A stretch of 64,000 nucleotides of DNA from Janibacter indicus. Its GTDB lineage: Bacteria; Actinomycetota; Actinomycetes; Actinomycetales; Dermatophilaceae. Shown in pieces: positions 29,601 through 36,359 of this stretch. Under the pieces are notes generated by a model. It was not told the DNA's origin. It was given only the letters and a program-made list of their open reading frames with translations, and searched no databases. Where the stretch lies: assembly GCF_900176385.1 (NCBI RefSeq), contig NZ_FWXN01000003.1:186001-250000 (forward strand), read 5' to 3'. Both the position numbers and the translations under genes were made by a program. Within the stretch, counting starts at the first letter, position 1. Every line of letters starts with the position of its first letter.

Positions 29601-30082
29601 ACCGTGAGTTCTCATCGATGATCGCCGGGTTTGAGCTCAACGGGTGGATCGAAGAACACGGCTACTCAGAAGGTCTGGACTCGATGGACCCACTCGCTCG
29701 CGGTATACATTTTCCTCCCCAGCGACCCTCTTCGGCCGTGCGGGCACTTGCAGAACTCAGCCCCGACCCAGACATGCGCATCTGGCGAAACGCAGACGGG
29801 CACGTCGTCTTCACCTCGCATGTCTGGGACGAGTCCGACGGCGGCAGAGGCGTCCATGGCAGCTCCGGATACCAGCTGCTGATCGAACGGTCGAGTCTCT
29901 CCGCCCTCCTTCAGATGCTCGACCGATGGCTCATCGTGGAGGTGCAGATCAAGCGGCACGTCGACACAAGCGAGCGCCGCTTATACGGCGTTGAGACCGA
30001 CGACCATGAGTGGATGCCCTACCTCGAGCCCTACACGAAGTACTTCTTGATTGACGGTGAAGGATACATTCATGACCAGTGA
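23648..30082 (+). CDS. Giant DUF4297/Cap4-like nuclease-STAND ATPase, probable Avs-type defence protein
   Basis: A 2144-residue protein. Residues about 10-145 resemble the DUF4297/Cap4 dsDNA nuclease domain: GDQFHYTWAARQALRLL, then E41, D79 (VIDL) and Q99-F-K101, a PD-(D/E)XK-like arrangement with Gln in place of the usual Glu, then WTFSYLTKTLAGF. A STAND NTPase follows: P-loop GPGGVGKS at 301-308, YDCFGNGSYR at 327-336, Walker B ALVILVIDAAD ending at 408 and VVTCRTERR at about 438-446. The remaining 1600 residues are helix-rich with no recognised motif, as in Avs sensors that bind phage terminase or portal protein. An acidic linker lies near residue 1740. The layout recalls DUF4297-STAND (AVAST type III-like) proteins; the subtype is not assigned. 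Confidence 0.8.
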   Translation: MTSPADIRPSRDGDQFHYTWAARQALRLLDSSTGLHALYVEAVDPSEHRTRAEPDPSNNVAWPRSEDRSSASTGDEVIDLAEYWGSSDIDDADQVIYRQFKHSTARADEPWTFSYLTKTLAGFAKKFRSLLVDHPEALRRIRFEFITNRPVSESALAILDDLRKGRASTAADPVRQRLAEFLDDAHIADLANALEIDRRAPALLRQRQLLETQVAGLLPGAPGDQALLLKEMISSRATSISGAQPAVFREDVLAALKTSDDQLLPAPNLVHSPATPLTRRQFTQIADFVCAAQGRPVVIHGPGGVGKSLLSMALLDVGPTGSEAVVYDCFGNGSYRRPSGARHQAKQALVQLSNELASRALCDPLVPSATADDTDYARAFLRRLENAATTLASTSPDALVILVIDAADNAAMMAAEVGDRPFVTGLLREQLPPNVRLVVTCRTERRDRLDLPPDHLDIPLEGFDPDETHAHLEQAFPGVAAADAAEFHSRTSHNPRVQATVLQATGTIQEALDWLSPNPVSAAAALDSIIERQIAEVRDTHHSGAAEIDQICIGLAALRPMIPIRVLAELSGIEESLVLSFVTDLGRPLLIDSGTVQFRDEPTETWFRERYRPAGAKLDEFLARLTPIADSDAYVAASLPALLFEANRFDDLVKLALSDRALPDNTLSPDRRNELQRREISQQRTQFALSAALRGDHDFAATQLALRLGELTAGRARRLKLVRDNTDLAARFLDAHVLEQLVATRAITGKWPSSNLLYEGALLAGAPGQSDQARNRLRSAATWVRTWTQQAARDDERSNVSDQDVLQIAWGLLNTDGATACIDYLLRWKPRTLAFDVGVLVARRLADAGRVADLELLALNARGKHAKFAIAQVCAERNLVMTPEIVKHLLKPALKRSKAVRPSRRADEQWGSPLNELVHEGLTAIVWLLTRALALQAISKDEALRVLNFYLPENMGHRTGEWHHRDLWSPILGFALRTRLEGRDLVATEIEGPKVTQARERERYESSRSLRAYRANVEPLVGWANLWTALQLEPSQAMLSEFRDKATTFLSREGRHRFHDEETDQVYLNITTSVIVSVLAQHPTIVESANITAFCERNRQSLWRSTMILLVQRAAASDELSGVTAELARQVHDELLVAREDAHEKAKDLVSLARATYAASQDEAEVHFQAALDIANAIGDDAWSRFAAFLDIAQFAGETSDEESGRAYRLGQISENLEEYLGDSLDHARVVRVAAGLSVSETLALVSRWRDRRVAPFTRLVEPFCSEPVSLLQEDPALALALLPFCDRHADVVTLADVLESSTLPPEPVIVALLRQWRATPPRGDALDLALGRLGIPRRTIEDIDPTLLTDWTTALDATAAPAVDAPSTPLNFTDIDFSSVEGWVAALDRAQLSRDRHALFDHVESIGYRAPVLEAFGSCPAVDVWHLAEFLEHLESASLSMGAQSALDGALTALLGRLGSDYLLVPYRSLDVARLRAITGHATDYGLVASRAVADKPSFEPEEAFALAAKLTSRLTRAQRLIIFDAAADLFNDTAPADSCDGNHPAGLTADCDDVTAVACLVWTALGDPAAATRWRAAHAVHLLLSVEAPRLAERLCEVALGTVDTTAFRDRRLPFYDRHATQWLLLALSRASLEASSLPSVAKFAPLFRQVLEGSPHAVMSPLARDVVLRLRGAEITPYELVDWQSGIESVGRPVGVMRRPRWRRNAVRSFAELNELVQRNDGTGSLDVAADDGGPEDDLDPLEDALDEGEGAFSFFFDFRSYWCEALATAFGLTDTSIEKLVNEVLVDRWQVTSRGRSKDDPRHELRLYPRDSYSQKSEWPLEEDLDFYLAVQGLYEVAGNLLNLLPVAQTFDEDEVTGETEYSRFLAHHVPTRVDGRWLSDRADSVPSHSTVPRQSGALSGMRSDWATWRFEVNATMFREELQPKPGRLSVSAYRSTQDRGRNETVHVTSALVAPTSARSLLRALQTAPEFRAFRLPNASDREFSSMIAGFELNGWIEEHGYSEGLDSMDPLARGIHFPPQRPSSAVRALAELSPDPDMRIWRNADGHVVFTSHVWDESDGGRGVHGSSGYQLLIERSSLSALLQMLDRWLIVEVQIKRHVDTSERRLYGVETDDHEWMPYLEPYTKYFLIDGEGYIHDQ

Positions 30083-30869
30083 GAACGACCCTGTCCTTGA
30101 GCTCGGAATGAGCCTCGCCGACGCCCTCGACACAAGCGACATCATCGGACGATGGATGGCTCACCATCTCGCAGACCTCATCACCCGGTCCGAGGCTGAC
30201 CCTAACGATCAAGACCTTTCGACTGAGACGCGCGAGGTCATCTTGAAATTTTGGGAACACAAGGCTGGTGGACGATTCAAAAGAACGCCTTTAGATCATG
30301 TGCAGCCCGTCTTCGCCGCCCTTGCACGGCTTGAGCCCGATCCGCCACCATGGGCACACTTCCGGGCACTCTCCCCCGACGGTCTGCCCTCGACCGACGA
30401 CTTGGCACGCTCCTCCCTTCTCGCAGCCGCGTGCGATATGGACCGAGACTTCGGGCGCCTCGTGCGGCTGGCCGTCGCCCTCGCCGGCAAAGAGGCGCTA
30501 GATCGTGAAGAACCTTGGGTTGTTGCGGCAACGGCAGTTGCCGAAACGGAGGTAGACCACGCGCTGCAACAATTTCAGAAGTGGATCCATGCCAACCGCC
30601 GACACGCAGCGCTGCGGCACGACCTCGTTCCCCCCTGCGAGCTGCTCGAGCAAAGCAGTGAAGTGGCGAAGCACGCAAACTCGACCAGTGCGGATAAACA
30701 CGGGCAACCGAGCTCAGATGATGAAGTGCTCAGCGTAGCTCTCAAGGCGATGATCTCTCAGTGCACGAAACTGCTCGAGCGCATGGATCACCTGATCGCT
30801 GCGCCCGACCCAGTGCCTGGGCCAATGACTTCAGTGGCCGTTGACGACACGAGCGAGGGCCGGGTGTAG
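30072..30869 (+). CDS. Partner protein of the STAND ATPase, function unknown
   Basis: A 265-residue protein whose ATG at 30072 overlaps the end of the giant ATPase gene by 11 bases, with GAAGGA nine bases upstream, so the two are translationally coupled. It has no signal peptide or membrane segment. Notable segments are DIIGRWMAHHLADLI near residue 25 and REVILKFWEHKAGG near 60, then a helical middle and a polar, low-complexity region around residues 200-225 before a C-terminal helix. I do not recognise the family. Strict coupling suggests a subunit, regulator or accessory factor of the defence protein. Confidence 0.7.
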   Translation: MTSENDPVLELGMSLADALDTSDIIGRWMAHHLADLITRSEADPNDQDLSTETREVILKFWEHKAGGRFKRTPLDHVQPVFAALARLEPDPPPWAHFRALSPDGLPSTDDLARSSLLAAACDMDRDFGRLVRLAVALAGKEALDREEPWVVAATAVAETEVDHALQQFQKWIHANRRHAALRHDLVPPCELLEQSSEVAKHANSTSADKHGQPSSDDEVLSVALKAMISQCTKLLERMDHLIAAPDPVPGPMTSVAVDDTSEGRV

Positions 30870-31124
30870 TCGGTGCACTGAAACCGGATCTCACAAGGAC
30901 CCAACAAGGCTCAATCAGTCCATCGACGAAACGCCGCAGGAGCGCAGCTCAATCTTCGCTCATGCGAACGAGGCGTCCTGATGACCGATGCCTGGTCGGT
31001 CGAGGGCAGACCAGTCTCCCGCCCTCAAGTAACCGGCCGAGGGGACTGTCAGAGTGTGCTCGGCGTGAGCCGTCCTCCTCGGTCGCGTTGGTGACCAGGT
31101 ATCCCGTTGTGGGCGGCGTGCAGC
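30870..31124. other. Island right-end non-coding stretch
   Basis: About 255 bases between the partner gene and the right repeat. No convincing coding frame, RNA gene or transposase fragment was found. Base composition is intermediate between island and host. Confidence 0.4.
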
Positions 31125-31205
31125 GCCGCCGGCAAGGTGCGCATGGAGGGCAAGGACTACGTCATGGTCGATGGTGACGTGGTGGAGTTCCGCTTCAACG
31201 TGTGA
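31125..31205 (+). repeat. Right direct repeat (attR candidate), orphan ychF 3' end
   Basis: An 81-base copy of the ychF 3' end with its stop codon, detached from any ychF body; 79 of 81 bases match 22495-22575. It is probably the original chromosomal end of ychF, displaced when the island inserted. Confidence 0.88.
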
Positions 31206-31367
31206 GCTGACCCCACCCTGTGGATGCCCGTCGACCATCGTGGTCGGCGGGGCCCTCGCCTTCTCTCGGAGCATGCGGCTGTTGACGCGAACCCGACAGA
31301 ATTGGACCGGAATGGTCGGGCGGGCGTCATGTCATCGGAACGAGAGTGGATGGCGAAGGGAGCCACC

Positions 31368-32234
31368 ATGATCCAGATCCTCAATCGGCTGATCGATGAG
31401 ATCGAGCGCCGCGTCGGCGAGGACATCGACATCGATGCGCTCGCCGCGTCGATGGGCACGACGGGCTATCACGCGCGTCGCATGTTCTCGTCGTTGGCGG
31501 GCATGCCTGTCTCCGAGTACGTGCGCCGGCGGCGGATGACTGTCGCGGCGGCGGATGTGGTCGGTGGTGAGGACCTGCTGACGATCGCCGTGCGGTACGG
31601 GTACGGATCCGTCGAGGCCCTCGGGCGCGCGTTCCGTTCCGTGCATGGCGTGAGCCATGGCGACGTTCGTCGTGATGGCGGCCCCCTTCGCACTCAACCC
31701 ACCCTCAGGTTCCGCCTGACCGTCGAAGGGAGCGTCCCCATGGATGCCCGGATCATCGAACGACCCGCTTTCCGCTTGATCGGCCACGCCGCGCGTGTGC
31801 CGCTGGTCCACATTGGGGTCAACCCGCACATCCAGCAGCACATCGCGTCATTGCCGGCCGCGGAGCACCAGCGCCTCAAGGATCTCGGCAATTCGGATCC
31901 GAGCGGGATCCTCCAGGTGAGCGCTGACGTCGACCCCGACTATCGCGAGGGGAGCGATCTGACCTACCTGCACGGTGTCGCGGTCGAGGGCGACATCGAG
32001 ATGCCGGGTGACCTCGACGTGATCGATCTCGAAGCGGGCGAGTGGGTCGTGTTCCGTACCTCGGGTCCGCACCCGGCGGCATTGCAGGAGGCGTACGCGG
32101 CCTCGGCATCGGAGTGGTTCCCGTCGAACCCGTGGCGGCTGCGTCCGGGGCCATCGATCGTGGCGGTTCTCGAGCACGCCGAGGACTTCAGCACGGCGAC
32201 GTGCGAGTTGTGGTTCCCGATCGAACGCGGCTGA
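31368..32234 (+). CDS. AraC-family regulator with GyrI-like effector domain
   Basis: A 288-residue protein. Residues about 1-110 form a two-helix-turn-helix AraC/XylS DNA-binding domain (IDALAASMGTTGYHARRMFS, then LTIAVRYGYGSVEALGRAF), and residues about 125-288 form a GyrI-like/SOUL small-molecule-binding domain starting DARIIERPAFRLIGHAARV. This Rob/BmrR-like layout is typical of regulators that sense lipophilic drugs and activate efflux. ATG at 31368 has AAGGGAGCCACC upstream; earlier in-frame starts lack one. It contains or adjoins three copies of the CGAAGGG heptamer, so it is host rather than island sequence. Confidence 0.88.
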   Translation: MIQILNRLIDEIERRVGEDIDIDALAASMGTTGYHARRMFSSLAGMPVSEYVRRRRMTVAAADVVGGEDLLTIAVRYGYGSVEALGRAFRSVHGVSHGDVRRDGGPLRTQPTLRFRLTVEGSVPMDARIIERPAFRLIGHAARVPLVHIGVNPHIQQHIASLPAAEHQRLKDLGNSDPSGILQVSADVDPDYREGSDLTYLHGVAVEGDIEMPGDLDVIDLEAGEWVVFRTSGPHPAALQEAYAASASEWFPSNPWRLRPGPSIVAVLEHAEDFSTATCELWFPIERG

Positions 32235-32289
32235 GTCGTGGCACCCGAAGCGGACAGTCCTTGCTCGTCCCCGCAGCCCCTGCCCGGGT

Positions 32290-32901
32290 CTACACGATCG
32301 GTTGATCGCGGGGCGCACGCGCCGCGAAGTACTCCTCGATCCGCTCCTCGTCCCACTGGTGCGCCTCGCGCAGTCCCTCGGCGAGCATCGCGAGGTAGGC
32401 CGGTCGGGGAGCGGTGTGCGGCACCGTGTCCATGCCGTGCGGTGCGGTGAAGGTGAGCATCGGCAGCCCCTCGTGCTCGCCCACCCGCACGATCGTCTCG
32501 TACCTGCCCGGTCCCGCGCTGTGGCGCTCGCCGGGCAGTCCTGTGCGCAGCACCTCCTCGAGCGGGTCGTCCTCGATCGCCGATCGGCGCATCTCCTGGT
32601 TGGCCACGTCGACGAACTGACCGATCGTCAGCAGGTAGGCCCGGGCCGCGGTCTCGCCGGGGGTGTCGTGGTCGTAGAAGGCGACCCCTCCGCCCCAGGT
32701 CTTCGACTCACCGGCGAAGTACAGGCTCCCCGGAAGGGTCACCGCGTGATCGGCCGTCGGCAAGGTCCGATCGCGCGCCCCGGCATAGGTCCTCGTCGAT
32801 CCGGGCGGCGTGCCACCGGCGAGGTAGCAGCCAAGACGGCGGCGGGACATGTTGGAGCCATAGCTGACGTACCAGAGGTGCGAAGGGAGCATCCCTCCCA
32901 T
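32290..32901 (-). CDS. Gamma-glutamylcyclotransferase-fold protein
   Basis: A protein of about 203 residues starting LWYVSYGSNMSRRRLGCYLAGG, the YGSN signature of the gamma-glutamylcyclotransferase (AIG2-like) fold. Actinobacterial relatives are often mislabelled histone deacetylase. The middle holds SLYFAGESKTWGGGVAFYD and GQFVDVANQEM. Substrate is unknown. Starts at 32901 or 32892 are both possible. It is divergent from the gene at 32983. Confidence 0.75.
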   Translation of the reverse strand: MGGMLPSHLWYVSYGSNMSRRRLGCYLAGGTPPGSTRTYAGARDRTLPTADHAVTLPGSLYFAGESKTWGGGVAFYDHDTPGETAARAYLLTIGQFVDVANQEMRRSAIEDDPLEEVLRTGLPGERHSAGPGRYETIVRVGEHEGLPMLTFTAPHGMDTVPHTAPRPAYLAMLAEGLREAHQWDEERIEEYFAARAPRDQPIV

Positions 32902-32982
32902 TATCGTCCGCGGCCTCCGACCGGAGACACCGGCCCCGCGATCGCACTCGACCGTCACGCGCTCTGCGGCACAATCGAGCCC

Positions 32983-33822
32983 GTGCCGCACCTGCTGGAC
33001 ATCGGATCCCGGAAGTTCTGGACGCTCACCGGTAGATCCGTCGACCTCGGCGGCGCCGAGAGCTGGCTCGACGGCCCCGTGAGCGGCTCGCCTCGGGTGG
33101 CCTCCGACTGGCTGGCAGCCGAGGCCGAGCGCCACGGCGGCTCGGTGGCCGACGCGGACCCGATTGCCGGTCTGCTGCCGTCGATGTCGCTCCTCGACGG
33201 CCCGGGCTTCGACGCGACCCGGCTGCACCCGGCGGTGCGTGACTTCTACGAGCACACGGCCTCGTGGCAGATGGAGGTCTGGTCGTCCTGGTCCCCGCTC
33301 TTCTGGCCGGGCGGGGAGCTCGTCGCCCGGCTGTGGGGGAGGAGGGTCGAGCAGCTGGCCCTGCCGATGCGCCCGCTCGACGTCGCCCACGGCATGGACA
33401 GCGTCGTGACCCCGATCCTCGACGGGCAGGGCGAGCAGGTCGCCGCCGCGTGGACCCGCGCCCTGCGCGCCACCGGCCGCACCGTCTTCAGCGGGGCCTA
33501 CGCGACGCGGACCCTCCCCGGGGCCGACCGCCCGAGCGTGCACGTGACCTTTCCCCTCGAGTCGGGCAACCTCCAGGTCTTCCTGCGGCCCTCCATCGTC
33601 GACGGCGGTGGCTTCCTCCTCGAGTCGCTCGGTGGGCGGTTTGGCGAGGACGGCGCCTACGTCGTCGTCCGTGGGCCACGCAGCCACGCGGCCAAGGTGC
33701 CGTTGCGGGAGACCTTCCACATGTACCTCGACCCGCAGGGGGTGCTGCGCACCGATCACGTGCTGCGCATGTGGGACCGTCCCGCCCTTCGCCTGCACTA
33801 CAAGCTGGAGCCAGCGGCATGA
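32983..33822 (+). CDS. Conserved protein of unknown function, coupled to CrtA-like gene
   Basis: A 279-residue soluble protein from a GTG start (VPHLLDIGSRKFWTLTG). It contains aromatic-rich DFYEHTASWQMEVWSSWSPLFWPGG and a C-terminal part with TFHMYLDPQGVLRTDHVLRMW. No signal peptide, and I do not recognise the family. It overlaps the next gene by four bases (ATGA), so the pair is probably co-translated and may share a pathway. Confidence 0.7.
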   Translation: MPHLLDIGSRKFWTLTGRSVDLGGAESWLDGPVSGSPRVASDWLAAEAERHGGSVADADPIAGLLPSMSLLDGPGFDATRLHPAVRDFYEHTASWQMEVWSSWSPLFWPGGELVARLWGRRVEQLALPMRPLDVAHGMDSVVTPILDGQGEQVAAAWTRALRATGRTVFSGAYATRTLPGADRPSVHVTFPLESGNLQVFLRPSIVDGGGFLLESLGGRFGEDGAYVVVRGPRSHAAKVPLRETFHMYLDPQGVLRTDHVLRMWDRPALRLHYKLEPAA

Positions 33823-34529
33823 TCCACAGCTTCCACCTGGCGCAGGTGCCCGCCCGCGTCGGAGCGGCAGTACTTCTGCGGCCGCCCACCCCGGCAACCG
33901 TCCTCGGTCTCGACCACCTCGAGTGCCTCTCCCTCATGCGGCTCGGGGCGCCCGTCGTCTCGCCCGAGCGGCTCCAGCTGACCCGACTGGCGGTCTTCGC
34001 CCAGTGGCGCGACGAGGATGCTCTCGTCCGCTTCCTCGAGCGTGACCCGCTGGGTCAGCGGCTCGAGACCGGCTGGCACGTGCGGCTGGAGTTCGTGCGG
34101 CGCTGGTCGACGATCGCGGCCTTCGACGGGCTGCCCGCCCGCACCGGCACCCTCGAGCAGGACGAGCCCGTCGTGGCGATCACGCTCGCCCGCATGAAGA
34201 TCCCCGAGATCCCGCGGTTCCTCCACCACGGCCGCCCGGTCGAGCGTCTCGTCCGCGACCACCCGGGGGTGACGCTGGCCGCGGCGGCGCTGCGCCCGCC
34301 GCGGACGATCTCGACGTTTTCGATCTGGCGCAGCGTGCGCGAGATGGTCGAGCTGGTCCACGGCCGCTCCGAGGTGCCCGAGCCGGACCGGCACTCGGCA
34401 GCGATGCGCGAGCGGGAGCGGCGCGACTTCCACCACGAGTTCGCGACCTATCGATTCCGTCCGCTGTCCGAGCACGGCTCGTGGCTGGGGCGGTCGGACC
34501 TCGTGCCCTGGTCGGACCCGGCCAGCTGA
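33819..34529 (+). CDS. Spheroidene monooxygenase (CrtA)-like protein
   Basis: A 236-residue protein resembling CrtA-type spheroidene monooxygenases: an N-terminal HLAQVPARVG stretch, FAQWRDEDALVRFLER, and MKIPEIPRFLHHGRPVERLVRDHPG with TISTFSIWRSVREM towards the end. Proteins of this kind are widespread in actinobacteria lacking spheroidene, and no carotenoid genes are nearby, so a real role in carotenoid oxidation is doubtful. The start overlaps the upstream stop. Confidence 0.7.
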   Translation: MIHSFHLAQVPARVGAAVLLRPPTPATVLGLDHLECLSLMRLGAPVVSPERLQLTRLAVFAQWRDEDALVRFLERDPLGQRLETGWHVRLEFVRRWSTIAAFDGLPARTGTLEQDEPVVAITLARMKIPEIPRFLHHGRPVERLVRDHPGVTLAAAALRPPRTISTFSIWRSVREMVELVHGRSEVPEPDRHSAAMRERERRDFHHEFATYRFRPLSEHGSWLGRSDLVPWSDPAS

Positions 34530-34623
34530 GCCGGTCGCCGACCTCGAGCCGCGCGGTCGTTCCGTGGAAGAAGGGACCCTGCTCCGCCGACGCCGTCGGC
34601 CCCTGCTCCGTCGTCTCGTCCAT
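34530..34623 (-). pseudogene. N-terminal remnant of rifampin ADP-ribosyltransferase (arr)
   Basis: Read leftward from ATG 34621-34623, the peptide GPFFHGTTARLEVGDRL matches the start of Arr enzymes (GPFYHGTKANLAIGDLL in known members). The match ends abruptly at the stop codon of the CrtA-like gene, leaving about 30 residues. The catalytic core is absent, so this fragment cannot inactivate rifamycins. A deletion that joined the CrtA-like gene to the arr start is the simplest history. Confidence 0.65.
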
Positions 34624-34657
34624 GGCCTCACGCCAGGTCCGCCGGTAGCGTCAGGTC

Positions 34658-35758
34658 ATGGACCGCCGGACAGCCCCCCGCGCCGCCACGCTCGTCGCGG
34701 CGGTGGCCCTGCTCGTCGGGTGCTCGGGGGAGGCGACGGACCGCGGCACCTCCGGGTCCGGCACGACGACGCCGGGCACACCCCCTTCGTCATCGTCCGG
34801 CAGCGCACCGACCGACGTCGTCACCGACCTCGACGCCCCGTGGTCCATCACGATCGACGACGAGACGACGCTCGTCAGCGAGCGCGACTCCGGCCGCGTC
34901 CTCGAGCTCACCGACGACGGCGGCACCCGGGAGGTCGGGGCCGTCGAGGGCGTCTCCGCGGGCGGCGAAGGGGGCCTGCTCGGCCTCGCCGTGCACGACG
35001 ACTACCTCTACACCTACTTCACGAGCGCCGACGACAACCGCGTCGTGCGCCACGAGCTGACCGGCGAGCCGGGCTCGCTCGGGCTCGGCGACGCCGAGAC
35101 GATCCTCGAGGGGATCCCGTCGGCGAGCTTCCACAACGGTGGCCGGATCGCCTTCGGGCCCGACGACATGCTCTACGTGACGACCGGTGACGCCGGCGAG
35201 ACCGACCGCGCCCAGGACCCCGAGAGCCTCGCCGGCAAGATCCTGCGGCTGACGCCCGAGGGCGAGGTGCCCGAGGACAATCCCTTCGACGACTCGCTCG
35301 TCTGGACCCTCGGCCACCGCAACCCGCAGGGCATCGCCTGGGACGACGACGGGACGATGTATGCCAGCGAGTTCGGCCAGGACACGTGGGACGAGCTCAA
35401 CGTCATCGAGGCCGGCGACAACTACGGCTGGCCGACCGTCGAGGGCACCGCCGACGACGACCGGTTCACCGACCCCGTGCAGCAGTGGTCGCCCGACGAC
35501 GCGAGCCCGAGCGGCATCGCGATCGACGACGGCAGCATCTGGATCGCCAACCTGCGCGGCGAGCGGCTGCGCGAGGTGCCCCTCGACGACGTGACGACGT
35601 CCACCGAGCACCTCGTCGGCGAGCACGGGCGGCTGCGAGACGTGGCCGTCGCGACCGACGGCTCGCTGTGGGTGCTCACCAACAACACCGACGGTCGCGG
35701 CGATCCCGGCGATGGCGACGACCGCATCCTGCGCGTGGACGTCGTCAGGAAGGCCTGA
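34658..35758 (+). CDS. PQQ-dependent sugar dehydrogenase-like lipoprotein
   Basis: A 366-residue lipoprotein: signal segment TLVAAVALLVGC with the lipidated cysteine at 22, a Ser/Thr/Gly-rich linker to about residue 50, then a six-bladed beta-propeller of the glucose/sorbosone dehydrogenase family. Typical segments are GLLGLAVH, FHNGGRIAFGPDDMLYVTTGD, GHRNPQGIAW and the AGDNYGWPTVEG motif. Such proteins oxidise aldoses using PQQ outside the membrane, though many homologues lack a proven substrate. Its end overlaps the convergent gene by 14 bases. Confidence 0.88.
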   Translation: MDRRTAPRAATLVAAVALLVGCSGEATDRGTSGSGTTTPGTPPSSSSGSAPTDVVTDLDAPWSITIDDETTLVSERDSGRVLELTDDGGTREVGAVEGVSAGGEGGLLGLAVHDDYLYTYFTSADDNRVVRHELTGEPGSLGLGDAETILEGIPSASFHNGGRIAFGPDDMLYVTTGDAGETDRAQDPESLAGKILRLTPEGEVPEDNPFDDSLVWTLGHRNPQGIAWDDDGTMYASEFGQDTWDELNVIEAGDNYGWPTVEGTADDDRFTDPVQQWSPDDASPSGIAIDDGSIWIANLRGERLREVPLDDVTTSTEHLVGEHGRLRDVAVATDGSLWVLTNNTDGRGDPGDGDDRILRVDVVRKA

Positions 35759-36359
35759 CGCCGCCGTAGCGGTGGTGCGCCGCGGCGAGGAGCTCGTAGA
35801 GGCGCCGCCGCCCACCGACGTACCCGGCTTCGAGGACGTACCCACCGGGCCCGAGGAGCCCGTAGCGGGGCGGGCGCCGACCCGCGGCCACCATGGCGCG
35901 GTCCCTGGCCTCGATCGCCGCCGGAGTCAGCACGTAGGTCACCGAGCGGGGGGCGAAGTGGTAGTAGGGGCCGGTCACCCTCTCGAAGCCGACGCGCTCG
36001 ATGCCGGTCCACGGCACGTGGGAGCGGATGACGCCACCCGACGCCGTGGCCAGCCCCCCGTGGGTGACGACGAGGGCCTCACGGCGGTGGAGCCGCACCG
36101 CGATGACCACCGGCAGGAGGGCGCAGGCCACGACGGCGATGGTGCTGGCCCAGGTCACCGGATGCGCGAGCACCACGCCCATCCGGTCGCGGCGCAGTCC
36201 GTCGGCGACGGCGAAGACGAGCCAGGCGAGCAGCCCCGCTCCGACGAGCAGACCCAGCACGAGGAGGCCGATCGCGTAGCCGCGCGAGCGCGCGACACGC
36301 ACCTGCCCGCCCGCGTCGAGCACGGCGATCGCCTGGTGCAGGGGTGGCGGGCCGCTCAT
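35745..36359 (-). CDS. Membrane protein with PH-like C-terminal domain
   Basis: A 204-residue protein with two hydrophobic segments (about residues 29-50 and 70-90) followed by a domain starting RREALVVTHGGLATASGGV and including the VPWTGIERVGF segment, which looks like a bacterial PH/YdbT-type domain. A role is not known. The ATG overlaps the stop of the upstream hydrolase gene (ATGA). Confidence 0.7.
   Translation of the reverse strand: MSGPPPLHQAIAVLDAGGQVRVARSRGYAIGLLVLGLLVGAGLLAWLVFAVADGLRRDRMGVVLAHPVTWASTIAVVACALLPVVIAVRLHRREALVVTHGGLATASGGVIRSHVPWTGIERVGFERVTGPYYHFAPRSVTYVLTPAAIEARDRAMVAAGRRPPRYGLLGPGGYVLEAGYVGGRRRLYELLAAAHHRYGGVRPS

Larger units (their letters stand above)
22576..31124. 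mobile_element. Genomic island inserted at ychF, carrying an Avs-like defence module
   Basis: About 8.6 kb between direct repeats of the ychF 3' end. Compared with the flanks it has visibly lower GC, freer use of A/T-ending codons, and none of the CGAAGGG heptamers that recur elsewhere. It contains a zinc-ribbon-like reading frame, a shattered IS3-type transposase, a 2144-residue STAND ATPase and a 265-residue partner. No integrase or excisionase is visible, so it is either a relic whose integrase was lost (perhaps to the IS3 event) or an element mobilised in trans. Confidence 0.8.

Noticed and set aside
31206-32289. AraC/GyrI-like regulator as part of the island
   Set aside because: It lies outside the right repeat and carries or adjoins three copies of the native CGAAGGG heptamer.
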